Assembly (NCBI GenBank): GCA_017407765.1
Contig: JAFQVZ010000115.1
Location: 1-5,791, forward strand
Origin: Clostridia bacterium
GTDB taxonomy: Bacteria; Bacillota; Clostridia; Oscillospirales; Butyricicoccaceae
Length of the DNA stretch: 5,791 nucleotides
Direction of reading: 5' to 3'
Shown: piece after piece, positions 1-4,178 of the stretch
Layout of the letters: every line of letters starts with the position of its first letter
Position numbering within the stretch: the stretch's first letter is position 1
The notes under the pieces: generated by a model
What the model was told of the DNA's origin: nothing
The model's input: the letters and a program-made list of their open reading frames with translations, nothing else
Database searches by the model: none
Program-made: the position numbers and the translations under genes

Positions 1-1
1 C

Positions 2-811
2 GTGATCCTGAAAAGCATTTATACCTCCCCTTCCTATACCGGCACAAAAAAAGTTATGCTGCATATAGAAAGTGAAGCTGCTTCGGCTGATATTATAATA
101 TACAGTGCATTGGACGGTTTTGCACACGTTGATATTCACACCGATGACGAGTCAAAGAGCTTTAACAACCTTAAAATCGATGATTTGGATGTTCTCAATG
201 AGCTCGAAGAGCGCATCCTCGCTTCTCCCGATGAGAATGCCGCCGTCTATATGCCGCAGGATTCACTTGATGGCTATCACCTGTCTGCCGAAAATGCCGC
301 CCTCCTTCAGGATGCCATAAATGACATGAAATCTATATCGGCAGAAAAGGCAGAGGAATATGGCTACTCCTTCAACTGCCGCCTCGAGCTTTATGGCGAA
401 AGCTGGCTGCTCGACAGCCGCAAGGGCGTTTTCCTCCGAGAGTCGGACGGCACATACTACCGCACGGCAAAATATCTCGGCGGCTGGCTGGCACGCACCG
501 AGGATCTCATAACCATCACCGTTTCCTTCGACCTCAGCGAGCTTTACGAGCTGTCGGATGCATCGGTCCTCTCCGAGCAGCCCCGCTTCGGACGGGATGC
601 CGGATTCTATGCCGAATATACCGATGTCAGCTGCACCGAAAAGGACGGCAGATTCATCTGCACCGTAAAGGTGAGCGATATACCCGAATATCTGTTTATA
701 CAGGCTCCTGTATTCCGCTATGAAGTCTTTGAGAATGACAGGTATTATGTCAAACACTATTCACCTGACGAATACACGGTATCTCCCGACGGCATGATCG
801 TCATAGACTGA
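2..811 (+). CDS. Unrecognised protein, 5' end outside or at the window edge
   Basis: The reading frame is open from the left edge to a TGA at 809-811, about 269 codons. A GTG at position 2 could be read as a start, but only one base precedes it, so no ribosome binding site can be judged. I treat the gene as probably 5'-partial. I do not recognise the family. The visible protein is acidic and mixed alpha/beta in character, with no obvious membrane segment or signal peptide in the part seen. It has three cysteines (in FNCRL, VSCTE and FICTV) and a middle section rich in Tyr, Trp and Gly (YGESWLLDSR, then YLGGWLAR) that looks like folded beta structure. It is followed 28 bases later by a strong terminator, so it ends its own transcription unit and is not co-transcribed with the sigma-factor operon. 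Use of GCC, CTC and TTC is mixed with ATA and ATT. The coding call is firm; function is unknown. Confidence 0.8.
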   Translation: MILKSIYTSPSYTGTKKVMLHIESEAASADIIIYSALDGFAHVDIHTDDESKSFNNLKIDDLDVLNELEERILASPDENAAVYMPQDSLDGYHLSAENAALLQDAINDMKSISAEKAEEYGYSFNCRLELYGESWLLDSRKGVFLRESDGTYYRTAKYLGGWLARTEDLITITVSFDLSELYELSDASVLSEQPRFGRDAGFYAEYTDVSCTEKDGRFICTVKVSDIPEYLFIQAPVFRYEVFENDRYYVKHYSPDEYTVSPDGMIVID

Positions 812-839
812 AAGCATTAATCACAATACCCAAAAAGCT

Positions 840-879
840 ATCCCCGGTTTTGTACAGACTTACAAAATCGGGGATTTTT
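840..879 (+). terminator. Rho-independent terminator after the first gene
   Basis: The arms at 840-854 and 861-875 pair over 15 bp with a single G-T pair (847 with 868). They enclose a 6-base loop (855-860) and are followed by a T run at 875-879. The hairpin sits 28 bases after the stop codon of the upstream gene and should separate it from the sigma-factor operon. Confidence 0.9.
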
Positions 880-925
880 ATGTTACGGCTCAAAAAACAC
901 AGCATCTCATGCGTTATTATATATG

Positions 926-936
926 AAAGGCGGTGA
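926..936 (+). promoter_or_regulatory. Ribosome binding site that decides the sigma-factor start
   Basis: AAAGGCGGTGA is a one-mismatch relative of AAAGGAGGTGA. It overlaps an in-frame GTG at 933, which therefore cannot be the start because its binding site would have no spacing. The adjacent ATGs at 942 and 945 lie 8 and 11 bases past the GGCGG core, a normal distance. Confidence 0.75.
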
Positions 937-941
937 AGCAG

Positions 942-1445
942 ATGATGATATACCTCAGTATGATAGAGGATGATGCCCGGCGCGTTACATTCGAACAGAT
1001 CTATAATAAATACCGAAGGCTTATGTTCCATATCGCCTTTTCTATACTTGAGGACGAGGGATATGCCGAAGATGCCGTTCACGATGCCTTTTTATCTGTC
1101 ATTCCCTATCTCAGCCGCCTCCCCGGCGTCGACGATCCGCGCACAAAAAGCTTTGTTGCATCGGTGGCCAGATGCCGCGCCATAGATATACAAAGGAAAC
1201 GACGCGGCACCCTGTATCTGGATGATGTAGGCGATATTGCTATCTCCGACGATCATTCATCCCCTGAAGAACTCCTCTCCGGCCTGCCTGAACCCTACCG
1301 CGGCATTCTTCTTATGCGATATGGAATGGGACTTAAGGTAAAGGATATATCAAAGCTCACCTGTCGCAGCACCGACAGCATATATAACATCATAAAAAAG
1401 GCCAAAGCCATGCTTTCGCAGATACTTGAAAAGGAGGAAAACTGA
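942..1445 (+). CDS. ECF-type RNA polymerase sigma factor
   Basis: An alternative sigma factor of the sigma-70 family, extracytoplasmic-function (ECF) class, which directs RNA polymerase to a small stress or envelope regulon. Numbered from ATG 942 the protein has 167 residues, the usual ECF size. Region 2 spans about residues 17-87, with FEQIYNKYRRLMFHIAFSIL and then the AEDAVHDAFL motif typical of region 2.2. An acidic linker follows (LDDVGDIAISDDHSSPEE, about 92-110). Region 4 spans about 109-163, with LPEPYRGILLMRYGMGL and a helix-turn-helix ending in STDSIYNIIKKAKAML. No region 1 or 3 is present, as expected for an ECF. The start is either ATG 942 or ATG 945; the upstream GTG 933 overlaps the ribosome binding site. 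The stop TGA shares one base with the ATG of the next gene, whose binding site lies inside this gene, so the two are translationally coupled. Which ECF group it belongs to cannot be told by eye. Confidence 0.93.
   Translation: MMIYLSMIEDDARRVTFEQIYNKYRRLMFHIAFSILEDEGYAEDAVHDAFLSVIPYLSRLPGVDDPRTKSFVASVARCRAIDIQRKRRGTLYLDDVGDIAISDDHSSPEELLSGLPEPYRGILLMRYGMGLKVKDISKLTCRSTDSIYNIIKKAKAMLSQILEKEEN
1431..1437 (+). promoter_or_regulatory. Ribosome binding site for the anti-sigma gene, inside the sigma gene
   Basis: AAGGAGG is a full match to the anti-Shine-Dalgarno core, 7 bases before ATG 1445. It lies in the last codons of the sigma gene and supports coupled translation of sigma and anti-sigma. 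Confidence 0.85.
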
Positions 1446-2116
1446 TGACCCTGTTCAAAGACCGCACCGACCGTTTTATTGAAAAGAACATAGCCTTTGC
1501 GGCGAATGTATGGGCATCAGAATTGCCTACCGACATTGTGGAACACGACTTTTCTCCCTCCTTTGAAGCACGCATGGCAGCGATCCGCAAAAATCACCTT
1601 TCGCCCATGCGTATTCTGCTGATCGCCGCCCTTTCCGCCCTATGTCTTATATCGGCCGCTGCCGCAGGCAATGCCGAAGGCTTTGTGCTTAAGCCCGACG
1701 GCTACAGCCGCACCTTCTACTTTTCTGACCAACGTGATGCCGACCAGCCGGGTGATGTCTTTGCTGCATACATCCCAGATGGCCTTATCGAAGTCAGGCG
1801 CACCTACGACAGAAGAACATATACAGTCGATTACACTTTCAGCCCCACCGATCTTGAAGATGGACATCGTGGAGACCTGCACATCGAAGCCGAATGGGCA
1901 GCCCCCAGCGGCAGAGTTATGCACTCGTCAAGTTTCAGCACCGGGGTCAGCCCCCAAACTCTGTATATCGGCGTTGAAGAGGCTGTATATGTCAGTTTTA
2001 TGGGCTCGCACCAGCTTTTCTTCCAAAAAGATGGCTTTCTTGTGGATATCACCGCCGATGATTTAATCTCCAAAGACCAGCTTATAAAAACCGCCGAAAG
2101 CCTGTATTTCAAATAG
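1445..2116 (+). CDS. Probable anti-sigma factor, single-pass membrane protein with DUF4367-like outer domain
   Basis: A 223-residue protein expected to bind the sigma factor encoded just upstream and hold it at the membrane. Residues 1-53 are a short charged cytoplasmic part (TLFKDRTDRFIEKNIAFAA, later FEARMAAIRKN). Residues 56-75 form one hydrophobic helix (MRILLIAALSALCLISAAAA). About 150 extracytoplasmic residues follow. The outer part has the layout I associate with DUF4367 domains of Firmicute anti-sigma factors: an early FAAYIPDGLIEV strand, a middle strand-rich section, and an end reading QKDGFLVDITADDLISKDQL followed by IKTAESL. It has no HxxxCxxC zinc-binding anti-sigma motif; its only cysteine, C67, is in the membrane helix. 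The one-base overlap with the sigma gene and the strong ribosome binding site give the classic sigma/anti-sigma pairing. The membrane topology and coding call are firm. The anti-sigma role is inferred from position and architecture, and the DUF4367 assignment is from memory of the pattern. Confidence 0.72.
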   Translation: MTLFKDRTDRFIEKNIAFAANVWASELPTDIVEHDFSPSFEARMAAIRKNHLSPMRILLIAALSALCLISAAAAGNAEGFVLKPDGYSRTFYFSDQRDADQPGDVFAAYIPDGLIEVRRTYDRRTYTVDYTFSPTDLEDGHRGDLHIEAEWAAPSGRVMHSSSFSTGVSPQTLYIGVEEAVYVSFMGSHQLFFQKDGFLVDITADDLISKDQLIKTAESLYFK

Positions 2117-2123
2117 AAAGGAG
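2117..2123 (+). promoter_or_regulatory. Ribosome binding site of the exported-protein gene
   Basis: AAAGGAG, 7 bases before ATG 2131 and immediately after the stop codon of the anti-sigma gene. It fixes the start and shows continuous operon structure. Confidence 0.8.
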
Positions 2124-2130
2124 AAGCACA

Positions 2131-2766
2131 ATGAAACCAAAATATCTTGCCATTCCCCTTTTGCTGTTGATCTTTCTGTGTTTTACCGGTATGTCTTCCC
2201 AAAAACCTGATGCAAGGCGCGACCTCATGTGCGAGACGGTGCTTGATTATCATGAAGGCGGCAGCAATACAAAAGTTATGGCCTATGACAAAGAGGGGAA
2301 CCTGCTTGAAAACTTCCATGCAGACACAAAAACCATAATAAACTCCGGCACCTTTGGCGACCTCGACCAATATTGCCGCGAAAATATATCCTATATGCTT
2401 CTCATCCGCACGGAGAACGAAAAAACTCCCCGTGACGAGGACATGAAAACAGCATATGTGACCTTCACCGCCTCCTTCGAAGATGAAGGCACACAAATGT
2501 GGGGACAATATTTTCTTGAAGCCTCGGCTATCTTTGGTGAAGATGGAGCTTTCAGCTATACCTTTATCCCCATCGTCACCTCCCTTGCCGACTCGCTCCC
2601 TAAAGGCTACGATATAACAGCCGGACACAACGGAAGGCAGGACGGCTATATAAACCAAAGCTCAGGCGAAGCGGAGTTCCGATATGACCTTCAGCTGTCA
2701 CTCGCAAACAATGGACGTGAAATTGCCGATGAACAGTACAACATCCGCTTTACTATAAAACCATGA
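2131..2766 (+). CDS. Exported protein of unknown function, third gene of the sigma-factor operon
   Basis: A 211-residue protein that I do not recognise. Residues 1-23 are a signal peptide or membrane anchor: two lysines (KPK) and then the hydrophobic run YLAIPLLLLIFLCFTGMSS. C17 lies within that run in the context IFLC, which is a poor lipobox because the position before Cys is Leu rather than Gly, Ala or Ser, so a lipoprotein is possible but not supported. The mature part has two cysteines, C34 and C82, which could form a disulfide, and is mostly strand-like and acidic (for example AYVTFTASFEDEG and a C-terminal AEFRYDLQLSLANNG stretch). The gene starts 14 bases after the anti-sigma gene, and its stop codon overlaps an in-frame ATG of the next frame, so it belongs to the operon. 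An extracytoplasmic partner or effector of the anti-sigma factor is a reasonable guess from context only. Confidence 0.85.
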   Translation: MKPKYLAIPLLLLIFLCFTGMSSQKPDARRDLMCETVLDYHEGGSNTKVMAYDKEGNLLENFHADTKTIINSGTFGDLDQYCRENISYMLLIRTENEKTPRDEDMKTAYVTFTASFEDEGTQMWGQYFLEASAIFGEDGAFSYTFIPIVTSLADSLPKGYDITAGHNGRQDGYINQSSGEAEFRYDLQLSLANNGREIADEQYNIRFTIKP

Positions 2767-2769
2767 ACG

Positions 2770-2776
2770 AAAGGAG
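2770..2776 (+). promoter_or_regulatory. Ribosome binding site that decides the start of the membrane-protein gene
   Basis: AAAGGAG lies 7 bases before ATG 2784. An in-frame ATG at 2763, overlapping the preceding stop as ATGA, is upstream of this site and has no good site of its own. ATG 2784 is therefore preferred, giving a protein seven residues shorter. Confidence 0.75.
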
Positions 2777-2783
2777 AGCTATT

Positions 2784-3371
2784 ATGAAAAACAAGTTTAC
2801 ATCTATTCTTGCGTATGCAGCCGCTGTGTTCCCACCCGCGCTCTGCCTTATATTAAGATTTATCTGGGCCTCTTTCACCCCCATTACAAGAGAAAACTTT
2901 GAAAAGCGCGATGTCCTTGTGAGAATGATATCCTCAGCTCTCAGCCACCTCTACCCCATATCGGCTGTTATTTTGGGCGGACTTCTGCTGATGGGGCTTA
3001 TATCTCTCCGAAAAACAGCCTTGCTGTCGCTCTCAAGTGTTTCACTCTACTGTTTATCTGATATGCTGGCCGCAAATTATTTCTATTCGGGCAGCATCTC
3101 GATAAACGGCTGGATATGGACAGCCACCTCCATAATTCTGGAATACAAATGTGCCACCATCCTTCTGGGGCTTATCCTGCTGTGGAGCATATATAATAAA
3201 AAGCCGGTCGCCGCCCTGTTCTCCGGCGCAGTGCTTGTTCTCACTGCTATAGTCATGCCGTTGGGCATTGTCCTTCCGTCAGGATGGCAGGAGCTGTCTT
3301 CGTGGATATACACCGCTTCTCCTGCGCTCATGTTCACCTCACTCAGCATCATCATCCTGACCGAAAAATAA
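2784..3371 (+). CDS. Six-helix integral membrane protein of unknown function
   Basis: A 195-residue, very hydrophobic protein that I do not recognise. Likely membrane helices by eye lie near residues 7-31 (ILAYAAAVFPPALCLILRFI), 52-74, 78-101, 109-136, 141-165 (ALFSGAVLVLTAIVMPLGIV) and 174-192, ending in a short charged tail, TEK. The loop at about 32-50 is polar (TPITRENFEKRDVLVR) and is the largest soluble piece. No catalytic motif, transporter signature or ATP-binding site is visible. The start is chosen from the ribosome binding site; the in-frame ATG at 2763 would add seven residues and overlap the previous stop. As the last gene of the sigma-factor operon it may sense or carry out the envelope response controlled by the sigma factor, but this is inference from position. 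Isoleucine codons are a mix of ATA, ATT and ATC, unlike the next two genes. Confidence 0.85.
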   Translation: MKNKFTSILAYAAAVFPPALCLILRFIWASFTPITRENFEKRDVLVRMISSALSHLYPISAVILGGLLLMGLISLRKTALLSLSSVSLYCLSDMLAANYFYSGSISINGWIWTATSIILEYKCATILLGLILLWSIYNKKPVAALFSGAVLVLTAIVMPLGIVLPSGWQELSSWIYTASPALMFTSLSIIILTEK

Positions 3372-3426
3372 GCTTCCTTCAGCAGAGAAATATGTGATTT
3401 TCAGGCTGTAAATCGCGAGTCTGTGG

Positions 3427-3435
3427 TGATATAAT
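3427..3435 (+). promoter_or_regulatory. Extended -10 promoter of the PQ-loop gene
   Basis: TGATATAAT contains a consensus -10 hexamer TATAAT (3430-3435) preceded by the TGn extension (3427-3429). The hexamer 17 bases upstream (3407-3412, TGTAAA) matches the -35 consensus poorly, which fits an extended -10 promoter. Transcription would start near 3441-3443, leaving a leader of about 27 bases with the ribosome binding site AAAGGA at 3453-3458. Confidence 0.65.
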
Positions 3436-3468
3436 GGTAATATCAAAAAATGAAAGGAAACATTCACC

Positions 3469-3771
3469 ATGTCTGAACTCCTCGAGATCACCATGATCGT
3501 CAGCTTCGGCGCATCGTGGCCCCTCAATGTAATGAAATCCTATAAGGCACGCACCGCAAAGGGCAAGAGCCTCGGCTTCGTCTGCCTCATCCTCTTCGGC
3601 TATATCGCAGGCATCGCCTCCAAGCTCATGAACGAAGCTTATATGGCTAACTTCGCCGAGAAGTGGTATGTCCTCTTCTTCTATGTTCTCAACTTCATCA
3701 TGGTCAGCCTCGACTTCATGCTCTATTTCCGCAACAAGAAGCTCGACAAGATCGCTGCAGAAGAAAAATAA
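3469..3771 (+). CDS. Small PQ-loop / SemiSWEET-like three-helix membrane protein
   Basis: A 100-residue protein with three membrane helices at about 5-22, 35-54 (LGFVCLILFGYIAGIASKLM) and 66-87, and a lysine-rich, charged tail. The stretch SWPLNVMKSYKARTAKGKSL near the first helix is the PQ-loop-type signature: a helix-breaking proline followed by a basic segment ending in KGKSL. Bacterial SemiSWEETs have this size and a triple-helix bundle that works as a dimer; characterised ones transport sugars. Here the usual PQ pair is PL, so a sugar substrate should not be assumed. AAAGGA at 3453-3458 is the ribosome binding site, 10 bases before the ATG. The gene is a self-contained unit with its own promoter and terminator. 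Its codons (ATC for all seven isoleucines, AAG for most lysines, many CTC and TTC) resemble those of thrS and suggest strong expression. Membrane topology is firm, the family is probable, and the substrate is unknown. Confidence 0.8.
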   Translation: MSELLEITMIVSFGASWPLNVMKSYKARTAKGKSLGFVCLILFGYIAGIASKLMNEAYMANFAEKWYVLFFYVLNFIMVSLDFMLYFRNKKLDKIAAEEK

Positions 3772-3775
3772 ATAT

Positions 3776-3807
3776 AAAACGGAGCCAAAAGCTCCGTTTT
3801 TCTTTTT
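3776..3807 (+). terminator. Rho-independent terminator after the PQ-loop gene
   Basis: The arms at 3776-3785 and 3791-3800 (AAAACGGAGC and GCTCCGTTTT) pair perfectly over 10 bp around a 5-base loop, CAAAA. More T-rich sequence continues to 3807. It begins four bases after the stop codon and closes the transcription unit ahead of the thrS promoter. Confidence 0.95.
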
Positions 3808-3818
3808 CCCTTCTGCCC

Positions 3819-3847
3819 TTGACACTCAGGATTGGTTCTGATATACT
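3819..3847 (+). promoter_or_regulatory. Promoter of the thrS leader
   Basis: A perfect -35 box TTGACA (3819-3824), a 17-base spacer, and TATACT (3842-3847) as the -10 box, five of six matching TATAAT. This is a strong housekeeping sigma-70/SigA promoter. Transcription should start near 3854, at the beginning of the T-box leader. Confidence 0.88.
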
Positions 3848-4077
3848 TTTCTTAATATCGGATCTGATCCAGACCCCCGAAACACAACAAATCCTGTGAC
3901 CGGGCCCCGAAACTCCCATATGTCCCCACCAGAGAGGACGGCCATGCGCTGAAAGCCGTCTTGGAGCATGAGTTGAGGCACCTCCCGCGAGGAGCGCGTG
4001 TGAAAATCAAGTAATGCGCGACGTCCTGCCGGCGTTATTCGGCCAATGAGTGGCAGCTCTTTCATTAAGGCTGCAAT

Positions 4078-4109
4078 CAGAGTGGAACCACGGATATAAT
4101 CCGCCTCTG
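4078..4109 (+). promoter_or_regulatory. T-box antiterminator
   Basis: CAGAG (4078-4082) pairs with CTCTG (4105-4109), flanking the 7-base bulge TGGAACC (4083-4089). An upper helix forms from CGG (4091-4093) and CCG (4101-4103), with a loop at 4094-4100. The A in TGGA should pair with the discriminator base of the tRNA, predicting U73 in this organism's tRNA-Thr. Its 3' half is the 5' half of the terminator, so the two folds exclude each other. Confidence 0.88.
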
Positions 4110-4134
4110 TGTCTTATCGGCACGGGGGCTTTTT
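4103..4134 (+). terminator. Leader terminator (attenuator) of the thrS T-box
   Basis: The arms at 4103-4113 and 4119-4129 pair over 11 bp, including several G-U pairs, around the loop TTATC, with a T run at 4130-4134. It forms when tRNA-Thr is charged and stops transcription about 45 bases before the thrS start codon. Confidence 0.9.
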
Positions 4135-4178
4135 ATTTTATCCGATATAATAATATATTCGGAAAGGAAAGAACACAC

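Larger units (their letters stand above)
3854..4134 (+). promoter_or_regulatory. T-box riboswitch controlling thrS
   Basis: A tRNA-sensing leader: uncharged tRNA-Thr reads a specifier codon in Stem I and its free 3' end pairs with the antiterminator bulge, allowing transcription into thrS. The diagnostic element is AGAGTGGAACCACGG (4079-4093), with the invariant TGGNACC bulge. Stem I has the AGAGAG element (3931-3936), a distal hairpin with arms 3937-3942 and 3955-3960 and loop CATGCGCTGAAA, and a helix 3911-3915 with 3970-3974. An ACC threonine codon at 3980-3982 falls in the internal loop on the 3' side, where a specifier belongs. Stem II is 3994-3999 with 4014-4019 and holds GAA and AGTA elements. 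A small hairpin 4028-4031/4040-4043 plus AATGAG looks like the IIA/B pseudoknot, and 4053-4057/4070-4074 like Stem III. The class is secure. The specifier is likely but inferred, and the lower part of Stem I is unclear. Confidence 0.93.

Noticed and set aside
902..912. Small inverted repeat GCAT-CTC-ATGC upstream of the sigma gene
   Set aside because: Four base pairs with a three-base loop is expected by chance, and nothing else suggests an operator.
933..935. GTG as the start of the sigma-factor gene
   Set aside because: It overlaps the ribosome binding site AAAGGCGGTGA. The ATGs at 942 and 945 have proper spacing.
1831..2658. A 275-codon minus-strand open frame across the anti-sigma and exported-protein genes
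   Set aside because: It spans two well-supported + strand genes and their junction, and has no ribosome binding site or protein features that would favour it.
3379..3825. A 148-codon minus-strand frame across the PQ-loop gene
   Set aside because: It is antisense to a gene with promoter, ribosome binding site, three membrane helices and terminator on the + strand. It also runs through the terminator hairpin.
4142..4162. AT-rich inverted repeat containing TATAAT (4146-4151) just before the thrS ribosome binding site
   Set aside because: As a promoter it has no -35 box at the right distance; that position is the G-rich arm of the leader terminator. As a hairpin it is short, imperfect and mostly A-T, so it is unlikely to control translation.
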